Source: Oceanospirillaceae bacterium (GTDB taxonomy: Bacteria; Pseudomonadota; Gammaproteobacteria; Pseudomonadales; Oceanobacteraceae). From it: DNA of 64,000 nucleotides. Below the pieces are notes generated by a model that was not told where the DNA came from, did not search any database, and saw only the letters and a list, made by a program, of their open reading frames with translations. The position numbers and the translations under genes were made by a program. Of the stretch, positions 44,901 through 54,042 are shown piece by piece; within the stretch, counting starts at the first letter, position 1, and every line of letters begins with the position of its first letter. The DNA lies in NCBI GenBank assembly GCA_002724925.1, contig PBQA01000033.1, forward strand, positions 186,001 through 250,000, written 5' to 3'.

Positions 44901-45866
44901 ATGAGGCAGATGTTGTCGCAACACCTTTTTAAGCACGTTGTCAGCGCCCTGGCGCTAATCTCATGCGTCACAGTCGTGGCCGAACCACCAGCATCCCCCG
45001 AGAAACTGAGCTGGGTTAAAAACGATGCTCCTCCTTTTTACATCATAGGCCCCGGCGGTCAGCAAGGGAGCACCGACCAACAAGGGTTCGGGGACAGAAT
45101 CCAGGCTCTCATTGAACGCTCTTTGAATAACTACCAACACGAAACGCTCCGCATCCCTTTGAGTCGACTATCTTCGAGCTGGAAGGCGTACAACCCACTT
45201 TGCTTTGCTACCATGATTCATGAAGCACCTCTGAGCGATGACTATCTGCTATCGGTGCCTAACGCCATGTACCTGCCCCACGGCATCATTACCACGAACA
45301 AATTCGCAGAACGCCTTCCGGTGCTGGACGATGGCAGCGTGTCGTTAGAAGCCATGATCAGGGAGCAGAAGATCAGCATGGGCCACATCAGCGGCCGCAC
45401 GTACGGCGAAAAACTCGACAGAATGCTGCGCCGCTACCGACACAATATTGAGGTCAATGCACGCGCGGGCTCGACAGAGACTCGAGGTATCCTCACTATG
45501 CTGAATAAAGGCCGCTTCGACTTCATCATTGATTGCGAATTCGTGCTTAACCACCATGTGGACTCTGCTGAACAAGCAGAACAACTGCGCTTCCTTCCCA
45601 TCAGCGAGACCCGTGGTAACTTTATTCTGGGCGCTGTAGGTTGTACAAACTCTGAACAGGGGCAAAAAGTCATTCAGAGTATCAATAACGTATTACCGGA
45701 AATCGTTAATAGCCGCTCATACCGACGAGCCGTGGCAGCATGGCTGGTTCCTGTTGGCGACGAAGCCTACTACTGGAATAGATTCGACGATGTTCTCAGA
45801 GCCCACCTTGGCTCTCCCACTCCGCCAAAGAAAACGGCCAGACGGCCCTTTGCCACATCGGAATAA
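44901..45866 (+). CDS. Periplasmic solute-binding-type protein
   Basis: A 321-residue exported protein with a signal peptide ending VTVVAEP. The body has the two-lobe pattern of the family-3 solute-binding fold (KLSWVKNDAPPFYI near the start; GRTYGEKLDRML and NKGRFDFIIDCEF later). This resembles a conserved group of stand-alone periplasmic proteins without a dedicated transporter, and no permease is adjacent here. It may be a sensor or scavenging protein. The start could also be ATG 44910. Function is unknown. Confidence 0.75.
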   Translation: MRQMLSQHLFKHVVSALALISCVTVVAEPPASPEKLSWVKNDAPPFYIIGPGGQQGSTDQQGFGDRIQALIERSLNNYQHETLRIPLSRLSSSWKAYNPLCFATMIHEAPLSDDYLLSVPNAMYLPHGIITTNKFAERLPVLDDGSVSLEAMIREQKISMGHISGRTYGEKLDRMLRRYRHNIEVNARAGSTETRGILTMLNKGRFDFIIDCEFVLNHHVDSAEQAEQLRFLPISETRGNFILGAVGCTNSEQGQKVIQSINNVLPEIVNSRSYRRAVAAWLVPVGDEAYYWNRFDDVLRAHLGSPTPPKKTARRPFATSE

Positions 45867-45872
45867 AGAGCA

Positions 45873-45904
45873 AGCAGCCCAAGCCGTCAGGCCCGGGCTG
45901 CTCT
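45873..45904. terminator. Convergent-gene hairpin
   Basis: AGCAGCCC (45873-45880) pairs with GGGCTGCT (45895-45902), followed by CTGTTGT. It separates the solute-binding gene from the convergent CBS-protein gene. The loop is 14 nt and the U run is weak. Confidence 0.6.
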
Positions 45905-45935
45905 GTTGTCGGTTCGCGGCTACTGTGGTAATCCA

Positions 45936-46496
45936 TCATGAGACGGCTGAAAATACCCGGCTGAAGCTGGACTGTTCCTGAATATTCACCGGCAACCTCA
46001 ACTTGCGGGAAATATCGCTGGCAGAAAATACTCCCCGGATCTGATGCGTATCCTCATCAATGACCAGACAGTGTTGCTGATAGTTGCCCTGAAGAAAATC
46101 AATCACATCACCGATCGTTGATGTATTTACCTCATGAATATTCAGTGCCAGCAGGTCTTGCTTTCTTACCATCAGATCACTGACACGCACTTCGTTGCGG
46201 GATACTCCTGAGGCCGCGGCTTTCGCCAGAATATTCTGTTCAGACAGATCAGCAGCCGAAACGACACCGGAGAAATGTCCGGTGGCATCGAGTACGATTT
46301 TGAGCCGGACATGAGTCCGAATCATCAGACTACGTGCTTCAGGCGCGGGAACCGGCCCTTCAATGACCAGGGGCTCCACATCACGAAAGTCAGTGAAGAA
46401 ATCCATCGCCGGGCTGAGCACGGTTTTCTCTTTAAAGTCAGCGGGCTGAACCAGCTCATCAATTTTCTGTACGGGATAGAGAGTCAATTTTTTCAT
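45936..46496 (-). CDS. CBS-domain protein
   Basis: A 186-residue cytoplasmic protein with a tandem CBS pair (about residues 55-115 and 105-170), with motifs LKIVLDATGHFSGVVSAADL and HCLVIDEDTHQIRGVFSASDI. CBS pairs bind adenine nucleotides and act as sensor modules. The ATG at 46496 has AGGAG upstream; the longer frame would add 47 residues without a ribosome site. There is no attached enzyme domain, so its partner is unknown. Confidence 0.85.
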   Translation of the reverse strand: MKKLTLYPVQKIDELVQPADFKEKTVLSPAMDFFTDFRDVEPLVIEGPVPAPEARSLMIRTHVRLKIVLDATGHFSGVVSAADLSEQNILAKAAASGVSRNEVRVSDLMVRKQDLLALNIHEVNTSTIGDVIDFLQGNYQQHCLVIDEDTHQIRGVFSASDISRKLRLPVNIQEQSSFSRVFSAVS

Positions 46497-46569
46497 AACA
46501 CGATCTCCTGGCACCGCATCTTGTTGTGCAGTACCGATTCTTGAATTTTTTATTAAATGGCCTGAAGAA

Positions 46570-46899
46570 TCAGAGCGCAGGAGGAGCGCGTATGAGCGAG
46601 TGACGACCGACGGAATGGCCTGTCGTAAAAACTGCATCAGGCACTTCCGCTGAAGTCAGGATAACTTCCGCAAGTGTCTGCCTTGAAAAAGAAGATTTGC
46701 CGTCGTCATCAACACCACTATCAACTGCATTCAGCAGTGTATCAGCAAATGTCTCAGCGACCAGAGCCCCAGAGCTAACGTCAGACAAGGCAGTATTATG
46801 CGCCTTACCTGAACTTTCATAAGGTCGATAATCCAGCGCAACGGCGGGCAAGGAGAGGTTCAGAAGAAGCAGCAATGCTGATGCTAGCGAAAAGCGCAT
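46570..46899 (-). CDS. Small secreted protein of unknown function
   Basis: A 109-residue protein with a clear signal peptide (LLLLLNLSLPAVALDYRPYE, cleavage near residue 22). The mature 87 residues are polar, with no cysteine and no family I recognise. It lies 73 nt upstream of the CBS-protein gene on the same strand and could share a transcript. Coding status is supported mainly by the signal peptide. Confidence 0.6.
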   Translation of the reverse strand: MRFSLASALLLLLNLSLPAVALDYRPYESSGKAHNTALSDVSSGALVAETFADTLLNAVDSGVDDDGKSSFSRQTLAEVILTSAEVPDAVFTTGHSVGRHSLIRAPPAL

Positions 46900-47145
46900 A
46901 TCCCCTCCCCTATACTCAAATGACTTATATCAATATATGCCTGAGATCGGGATTACACCAGTAAGTTTCCGTCAACGAATGGAAATTGTGATGCTTTCGT
47001 CATTCCCCCCTCAGAAAACGGAGTAAGTTCAAACGACGCAATAACTTCACAGTGCCTGCTAAGAATTCAGGCTATAACAAATGCGAATAGAGTGATTTCC
47101 AATGGCACGTCAACCTGGTTACTACTCCTCAAATAGAAGTATTGA

Positions 47146-47502
47146 AATAAGAAGGAATTTATATGTCACGCCTACTTCAACAAAGCTACAAGGCATCCAC
47201 CCGGGTTACCCCATCATTTCCCAGACAGTCAGCATACCCAGGCGCTTTCGTTACACTGTGCCGGAAACATCAACAGCATTGAAGGTGCGATCCTGATGAC
47301 CTTGGGCGGCCTTGGCGTGAGTATCTTCCCGCGCCACTGCATGCAGCAGCACATCGACGAGGGTAAGTTGATCGTTTTTGAACAGACACACAGTGAACCT
47401 CTACTCAACGATATCTATATTTCATCGTTAAAGTCAGACCAGCGCCCCTACCGCGTTGAACTGGTGATCTCCTGGTTTATTGATATGGTCGCTGATCACT
47501 GA
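47146..47502 (+). pseudogene. Remnant of a LysR-family regulator
   Basis: In the frame ending at 47502, codons from 47146 read without a stop. From about 47266 they match the C-terminal end of a LysR effector domain: GNINSIEGAILMTLGGLGVS, IFPRHCMQQHIDEGKL, then RPYRVELVISWFIDM. No DNA-binding domain or start is present upstream, where stops occur in all useful frames. The 679-nt gap 46900-47578 holds nothing else apart from the argG terminator. Confidence 0.75.
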
Positions 47503-47532
47503 CCAGCAGACATAAAATTGCTTGTTCGATAC

Positions 47533-47559
47533 AAAAAAGGCGCTCAATGAGCGCCTTTT
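47533..47559. terminator. Bidirectional terminator at the end of argG
   Basis: GGCGCTC-AAT-GAGCGCC (47539-47555) with AAAAAA on the left and TTTT on the right. It ends argG, which is on the minus strand. Confidence 0.88.
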
Positions 47560-47578
47560 CAGATCGTATCGGCTGCAA

Positions 47579-48796
47579 TTAAAGCAGATCACGACCTTTC
47601 TTAGCAGCAGTACGCAGACGCAGAGCGTTCAGCTTAATAAAGCCTTCCGCGTCTTTCTGATCGTAAGCACCTGCATCATCTTCAAACGTAGCGATGGCTT
47701 CGTCGAACAGTGAATCGTCAGACTTACGGCCAACCACGATCACGTTGCCTTTATACAGCTTCAGACGAACTTCACCGTTTACAACCGACTGAGTTTCATC
47801 AATCGCTGCCTGCAGCATCTTACGCTCTGGTGACCACCAGTAACCGTTGTAGATCAACTCTGCGTATTTAGGCATGAGCGAATCTTTCAGGTGCGCCGCT
47901 TCGCGGTCCAGAGTGATCGATTCGATCGCACGGTGCGCTTTCAGCAGCACGGTGCCTGCCGGAGTTTCGTAGCAGCCACGGGCTTTCATGCCTACGTAAC
48001 GATTTTCTACGATATCAACGCGGCCAATACCGTTAGCACCGGCCAGCTTGTTCAGCTCTTCCATGATGGTCGCTGGTGATTTATCAACACCATCGATCGC
48101 AACTGGGTCACCGTTCTTGAAGGTGATGTTCAGGTAGGTTGCTTCATCCGGAGCGTTCTCAGGAGAAACAGACCACAGCCACATGTCTTCTTCTGGCTCT
48201 GCCCATGGATCTTCAATCAGATCGCCTTCGTAAGAGATGTGCAGTAGGTTGGCATCCATAGAATAAGGAGATTTCTTGCCTTTCTTCTTCTCTACGTGGA
48301 TGTTGTGCTCATCACAGTAAGCCATCAGCTTTTCACGGGAATTCAGATCCCACTCACGCCATGGCGCAATCACTTTCACGCCAGGCTTCAGTGCGTAAGC
48401 ACCCAGCTCGAAACGTACCTGGTCATTACCTTTACCGGTCGCGCCGTGGGCAATGGCATCGGCACCCGTTTCATTGGCGATCTCGATCAGGCGCTTAGAA
48501 ATCAGAGGGCGTGCAATGGAGGTACCCAGCAGGTACTCACCTTCATAGATGGTGTTAGCGCGGAACATCGGGAAAACGAAGTCGCGGGCAAACTCTTCAC
48601 GCAGGTCGTCGATGTAGATTTCTTTGATACCCAGAGCTTCGGCTTTCGCGCGAGCTGGCTCTACTTCTTCACCCTGACCCAGGTCAGCAGTAAAAGTAAC
48701 GACTTCACAGTTGTATTCAGTTTGCAGCCACTTAGCGATTACGGAGGTATCGAGACCACCGGAATACGCCAGTACGACTTTCTTGATGTCTGACAT
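47579..48796 (-). CDS. argG: Argininosuccinate synthase
   Basis: A 405-residue ATP-dependent ligase that condenses citrulline and aspartate in arginine biosynthesis. The N terminus [14 protein letters not shown] carries the N-type ATP pyrophosphatase loop. [17 protein letters not shown] and [16 protein letters not shown] are typical of the type found in most bacteria. Length is normal. It is a single gene ending at a good terminator. In Pseudomonas argG is next to motY, pyrC and rnt; here a 7.4-kb pair of envelope genes intervenes. Confidence 0.97.
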   Translation of the reverse strand: MSDIKKVVLAYSGGLDTSVIAKWLQTEYNCEVVTFTADLGQGEEVEPARAKAEALGIKEIYIDDLREEFARDFVFPMFRANTIYEGEYLLGTSIARPLISKRLIEIANETGADAIAHGATGKGNDQVRFELGAYALKPGVKVIAPWREWDLNSREKLMAYCDEHNIHVEKKKGKKSPYSMDANLLHISYEGDLIEDPWAEPEEDMWLWSVSPENAPDEATYLNITFKNGDPVAIDGVDKSPATIMEELNKLAGANGIGRVDIVENRYVGMKARGCYETPAGTVLLKAHRAIESITLDREAAHLKDSLMPKYAELIYNGYWWSPERKMLQAAIDETQSVVNGEVRLKLYKGNVIVVGRKSDDSLFDEAIATFEDDAGAYDQKDAEGFIKLNALRLRTAAKKGRDLL

Positions 48797-49040
48797 GCGC
48801 TTCTCCAGAAATTAACGGCGCTGAAACCAGTCTGCCCATACCAATGTGCAGGACTACGGCAGCGCCGGAGCGAAAATTCAAAGGGGGCATATTGTACTGA
48901 TTGTGAGCAATAACGCCAGCAGACCGCAGAGGTGACGCCTGTAGAAATCTCACGATTGAAAAAAAATAATGAGTACAATCGGGAAGTAACGATGTCATAG
49001 CCGTCTTTCCGGCTGCTCGATCAATCATTAAGGATCAGGG

Positions 49041-52000
49041 ATGCTTCAGATACTCACGACACAGTTCCTCACTGGCCGCGCTTCACGCCGCAACGCTTCA
49101 ATTATTCGTTCAATGGCATTCCTGCTTTCTCTTTCAGTGCTGATGGTCTTGCAGACCGGCTGTCAGCAAGACCATGAGACGAGCAACGTGCCTGTTCAGC
49201 CAGACCCTTCTGGCTCGGCATCCCCTGGCAAGCCATCGTCTGTCACAGATACAGCAGAAGATACCAGTACGACACCCTCGAACAACGATGCCATGTACGC
49301 AGATATCCCGCTGACCATCGCCTCAGTAAACGCCAGCAGCTACGACGGTGGCATGACCATTGGGGTTCGTTTTTCGGCTCCCCTGAGCAGAAATCAGCCT
49401 TTTCAGAACTATGTACACATCAGTGGTGAAACACCGGCGTGGATTCTCTCCGATGACGGCCTGACCCTGTATCTTGCCGATCCTGAACCAGAGCGCACCT
49501 ACAACGTGATGGTCAGTAAAGGCATGAAAGCGAAAAACGGCACCGTTCTTCAGGAAGGCGACAGCGCCAATGTCACTCTGCCGCCCGCTCCCCCATCAGC
49601 CACCTTTGCCAGCGATGGCCATTATCTGACCACTGATTTGAGCATTGGACTGCCTGTCAACGTAATGAATGTCAATGAAGTGAACGTCAGTTTCTTCCGG
49701 GTTCACAACGACAACGAAGCACTGCGCCAGATGCTGCTCTGGAAATCCTCTGATCCCCTTGAGCATATCTACCGACTTGAAGACATGAAGGCGTTTTCTG
49801 ACTTTGTTTACGATGGCAGGATTGCTCTGACAAGCGATAGAAACCGACTGCGCACGGTGAATCTGCCCTTGGCTTCTATTGACGCCCTGAAAGAAAAAGC
49901 GGTCTACCTTGCCGTCATGACCGTGCCGGGTCAGTTTAACTCCAAACTGTCGACAACCTGGTTTACCGTCAGCGATATTGGGCTGCATATTCGCGAGTAT
50001 CCCAAAAACATTGGCATTTTCACCCGAGACCTGAATTCCGGTGCTTCTAAGGCCAATGTTGAACTCACTGTGATGAGTGGCTACCGCAGCAAGGAGCCTA
50101 AAGTTGCCAACCTTAGCAGCGGCAAAAGAGGCTATGTCGAGCACCCGCGAACCGATTTCTACAACACCATCCTGATCGCACGTGACGATGATGCTGTCAC
50201 CCTGATGCATCTCAACAGTGCCTCGCTGGATATGTCGGACTTCGATACCGGCACCCGCCCCTATCGTGATGCTGAGCTGTTTATGTACGGCCCTCGTGAT
50301 CTCTACCGTGGTGGAGATACCGTCTATATCAATGGCCTGTACCGGAATGCCGATGGCAAGGCACGGCGGAACAGTCTGCTCAATTACTACCTGCGCCGCC
50401 CCGACGGTACGCGCACAGATAAAGTGACCTGGCGCAGTACCGCTCCTGGCGTGTATGAGTTTTCCACCGAATTGGCTGCGGATGCACCCACCGGCCAGTG
50501 GAGTTTTAATGTCACTGAGCTGGACGGCAGCACGCATCGGTATAACTTTCAGGTGGAAGACTTTATGCCTGAGCGCATGAAGCTGACATGGAACCCGGAT
50601 AATAAATCACAGGTATTCACCACTCAGGATGCGCTGAAGATTGATGTTCTCGGAAGTTACCTCTACGGCGCACCTGCTGCGGGTAATAATTTCGAAGCCG
50701 ACTTCAGTCTGCGCCCCACCGCTCATCCGTTCCAACAGTGGCCGGAGTTTCACTTTGGAGACCCTGACCAAGATGACTGGATTCAGTCGCTACCATCACG
50801 ACAAACCAAGCTGAGCGACCAAGGTGAGCTGACTCTGCACCCAGCATCTACCTGGAGTGAAGCCCGCGTTCCGTTGGCGTTACGCATCACGGGCAGCCTG
50901 TTCGAAAGCGGTGGCCGCCCTGTCGTTCGTTCTCACACCGTCAATATCGTCCCAGAGGGCAAACTGACTGGTGTGCGCCCACTGTTTAATGACCGCGCTG
51001 ACAGAAATTCAGCAGCCAGCTTCGAGATCATTTCAACTGATTCCGCGGGCAAGCTCACAGATAACGCCTCACTGGAAATGACGCTCACGAATATCACACT
51101 AGAAACACGCTGGAAGCGCGACAACAATCGCGGTTGGTACTACGAAGAACAGCGTCGCAACGTGCGCGAGTTAAGCCTGCCCGTGGTTGCCAGCGACGAC
51201 GGCCCGGTCACAGTTCAGGTGCCCGTGCAGTGGGGCGAATACCTTCTCGAAATCCGCGACACGAATACCGACCTCAGCACCCGATACTACTTTAATGCCG
51301 GTAACCGCTGGTACTGGCGGTCACAAGATCAGGCCGCCCGACCCGATCAGGTAAGCCTGGCTTTCGACAAAGAAAGCTATGATGCTGGCGACAATGCACG
51401 TCTGAAAATTACGCCACCCTCGGCCGGACGCTCATTGGTGCTGATTGAGTCAGACGAACTGCTTTTCCGTACCGAAGCCGATATACCTGCAGAAGGTGGT
51501 TGGGTCGATATTCCTGTCAGCAAAGACTGGCAACGCCACGACATCTATGTGTCGGTGATCCACCTACAACCCTCTGATACTCAGCAGCGAATTACTCCCA
51601 CGCGCTCGGTTGGATTAATTCACCTGCCACTCAATCGCGAAGCCAAACGATTGAATATTGAAATTGAGACACCCGAAAAATGGCTGCCAGCGAACACCGA
51701 ACAGGTGACGCTCGATATTTCATCACAGCAGCCAGTAAGCCGCGCCTGGGTAACTCTCGCCGCCGTTGATAGCGGCATATTGTCAATCAGTCGCTTTAAA
51801 ACGCCCGAACCTTTCGAGTTCTTCTTTGGTCAGCGTCGCTTTTCAATTGATGCTAAAGACATGTACGGCAAACTGATTGATCTGAATAATAACCGCAATG
51901 GTGAAGTACGCTACGGTGGTGACGCAGACCTCGCTCGCGGTGGCGATCTCGCCCGCTCCGAAGTACAGATCATTTCTCTGTTCAGCGGCATGGTAAACGT

Positions 52001-54038
52001 AGAAAACGGAAAAGCGGTGGTTCCGGTCACGCTGCCTGACTTCAATGGCCAGATCAGGTTGAAGGCTCTGGCTTTTGACGACGAAAGAGTCGGCAGCGCT
52101 GAGAAAAAAGTGACGGTTGCTGCCCCAGTTGTTACTCAGTTGTCATTGCCAAGGTTCATTGGTACTGGCGATAAATCCAGCGTTGCCTTAGACATCACCA
52201 ATATGACAGGGAAGGATACCGATTTTGAGGTCTCGCTATCCGCCTCAGGGCCAGTGCAGGCTGAAGCACTGGAGCAGACACTCTCGCTCAAGGAGCAACA
52301 ACGCGACACTCTGCTCTTACCATTTACGGCCACAGGAGCCGGGCGAATTGTATTCCGTGCTGAGGTGAAACATCAGGGCCAGGTGGTGATTGATCGGGAA
52401 TGGGGGCTGCAAAGCCGGTACCCGTACCCGGCACAGACCTTCCGCGAGTACGACGTTCTCGAAACCGGTGCCTTGCTGACGACGGACTCAGATATCACCG
52501 CTGACTGGCTGAGTGATTCAATTGTCGCGGCGGTCGCAGCCAGCCCGTATGAGAACCTGAATGCGGAAGAACGCATGGAACGCTTACTTCGTTATCCATA
52601 TGGCTGCCTTGAACAGACCACCAGCTCGACATATCCATGGCTCTACGCAAGCGACGATCAGATTAAACGGCTGAAAAAAACCACCGACGGCGAGTTAACT
52701 CGTGCAGCCGCGATTGCCAGTGGCCTCAGTCGCATAGCGACCCGCCAGAAACCGAATGGTGGTTTTGGCCTGTGGCGTCGCGAGGATGCCGACGAGCAGC
52801 ATTGGTTGGCAGCCTACGTTGCTCAGTTCATGACCGATGTCCAGGCGGCTGGATATCAGATCGACAACGACGTCCTGAGCAAAATATTACTGCGTCTGCG
52901 CGAGTACTCCCGCGGCAAAGCACAACTGCGCGAGCTCTGGGCCGACGACGTTGAGCTTTATCGTTTTACGTATCAGGCCTTCGCTCACTTTATCCTCGCC
53001 CAGCACAATATGGCCTCACTGGCGGATATTCGCACGACAGCGGCGGCAATACCCGACAACGCCGGAGGTCTGGCGACGCTTCAACTGGCAATAGCGGCGA
53101 AACTTCAGGGCGATAACCGACTGGCGGCAGAGCTGTACCTGAAGTCGCAGAAACAACGGTCAATACGCCCATACATTGGCGACTACGGTTCAGAACTGCG
53201 CGATAAGGCACAGCAAGCCCGCCTGATCTGGAAATACGACCTCGACAGCACCCGGCCTGTTAAGCTCACCTCTGAAATTGCGGCAGACATACGCAACCGC
53301 CGCTATCTGAGTACTCAAGAGCAGATAGCCATCGTGCAGCTGGCGCACGAGCAGCAGAAGCACACCGATGGCGAATGGAACCTGATGGTATTGAGCGCTG
53401 GCAAAGAACAGACTCTCACCGGAACCGAGCCAACACGGATGATTTTGCGGGGCGCCAATGCTACCGGGCTTAGCGTGACCAATATCGGCGAAGGGAACGT
53501 CTACGCCTCTCTTACCTATCAGGGGCACAGCGCCACAGCGCCCGCAGAAAGCACCTCGGGTGACGTCAGTGTATCGCGCCGCTACTGGAGCATGGATGGC
53601 GAGAAACTCTCCATGAATGAACCACTGGCAATGAGCACCGGTGACATGGTGATCGTCGAGTTGCTGGTGTATTCGAACAAGTATCGCCCAGATCTGCTGT
53701 TAGTGGATCTTCTCCCTGCGGGTCTGGAGATCGAAAATCAGAACCTGAACGACAGCACCAAATTGTCCGAAATCGTTATCGACGGCGAAAAAATTGGCAA
53801 ATGGCTGCAAAATGCGGGAGTCGTTCACGAAGAATTCCGTGACGACCGCTATGTCGCTGCGCTTCGCACCGGAGGCAACAGCTACCGCGGCACACGTGCT
53901 GCGCGCATGTATTACATCGCACGCGCGGTAACTCCGGGTAGCTACAAGGTTCCGAATCCGCTACTCGAAGACATGTATGACCCTGAGGTTCGGGCGATTG
54001 GCAGTACCATTCCGGAGTTGATCATTCAGCCGCGTTAA
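49041..54038 (+). CDS. Bacterial alpha-2-macroglobulin lipoprotein (YfhM-like)
   Basis: A 1665-residue periplasmic lipoprotein protease-trap. A long n-region precedes the hydrophobic core and the lipobox LQTGC. The thioester motif CLEQ starts at Cys1189 (YPYGCLEQTTS), so this is the thioester-bearing type that can bind attacking proteases covalently. Macroglobulin-type beta domains precede it, and an alpha-helical thioester domain and receptor-like C-terminal domain follow. It is 4 nt upstream of the PBP1C gene, the well-known YfhM-PbpC pair that is thought to guard and repair breached envelope. Start at 49041 follows AAGGATCAGGG. Confidence 0.95.
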   Translation: MLQILTTQFLTGRASRRNASIIRSMAFLLSLSVLMVLQTGCQQDHETSNVPVQPDPSGSASPGKPSSVTDTAEDTSTTPSNNDAMYADIPLTIASVNASSYDGGMTIGVRFSAPLSRNQPFQNYVHISGETPAWILSDDGLTLYLADPEPERTYNVMVSKGMKAKNGTVLQEGDSANVTLPPAPPSATFASDGHYLTTDLSIGLPVNVMNVNEVNVSFFRVHNDNEALRQMLLWKSSDPLEHIYRLEDMKAFSDFVYDGRIALTSDRNRLRTVNLPLASIDALKEKAVYLAVMTVPGQFNSKLSTTWFTVSDIGLHIREYPKNIGIFTRDLNSGASKANVELTVMSGYRSKEPKVANLSSGKRGYVEHPRTDFYNTILIARDDDAVTLMHLNSASLDMSDFDTGTRPYRDAELFMYGPRDLYRGGDTVYINGLYRNADGKARRNSLLNYYLRRPDGTRTDKVTWRSTAPGVYEFSTELAADAPTGQWSFNVTELDGSTHRYNFQVEDFMPERMKLTWNPDNKSQVFTTQDALKIDVLGSYLYGAPAAGNNFEADFSLRPTAHPFQQWPEFHFGDPDQDDWIQSLPSRQTKLSDQGELTLHPASTWSEARVPLALRITGSLFESGGRPVVRSHTVNIVPEGKLTGVRPLFNDRADRNSAASFEIISTDSAGKLTDNASLEMTLTNITLETRWKRDNNRGWYYEEQRRNVRELSLPVVASDDGPVTVQVPVQWGEYLLEIRDTNTDLSTRYYFNAGNRWYWRSQDQAARPDQVSLAFDKESYDAGDNARLKITPPSAGRSLVLIESDELLFRTEADIPAEGGWVDIPVSKDWQRHDIYVSVIHLQPSDTQQRITPTRSVGLIHLPLNREAKRLNIEIETPEKWLPANTEQVTLDISSQQPVSRAWVTLAAVDSGILSISRFKTPEPFEFFFGQRRFSIDAKDMYGKLIDLNNNRNGEVRYGGDADLARGGDLARSEVQIISLFSGMVNVENGKAVVPVTLPDFNGQIRLKALAFDDERVGSAEKKVTVAAPVVTQLSLPRFIGTGDKSSVALDITNMTGKDTDFEVSLSASGPVQAEALEQTLSLKEQQRDTLLLPFTATGAGRIVFRAEVKHQGQVVIDREWGLQSRYPYPAQTFREYDVLETGALLTTDSDITADWLSDSIVAAVAASPYENLNAEERMERLLRYPYGCLEQTTSSTYPWLYASDDQIKRLKKTTDGELTRAAAIASGLSRIATRQKPNGGFGLWRREDADEQHWLAAYVAQFMTDVQAAGYQIDNDVLSKILLRLREYSRGKAQLRELWADDVELYRFTYQAFAHFILAQHNMASLADIRTTAAAIPDNAGGLATLQLAIAAKLQGDNRLAAELYLKSQKQRSIRPYIGDYGSELRDKAQQARLIWKYDLDSTRPVKLTSEIAADIRNRRYLSTQEQIAIVQLAHEQQKHTDGEWNLMVLSAGKEQTLTGTEPTRMILRGANATGLSVTNIGEGNVYASLTYQGHSATAPAESTSGDVSVSRRYWSMDGEKLSMNEPLAMSTGDMVIVELLVYSNKYRPDLLLVDLLPAGLEIENQNLNDSTKLSEIVIDGEKIGKWLQNAGVVHEEFRDDRYVAALRTGGNSYRGTRAARMYYIARAVTPGSYKVPNPLLEDMYDPEVRAIGSTIPELIIQPR

Positions 54039-54042
54039 TAGA

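Noticed and set aside
49596-50537. 313-codon open frame on the minus strand
   Set aside because: Lies wholly inside the macroglobulin gene in the opposite direction, with no family resemblance or ribosome site; a shadow.
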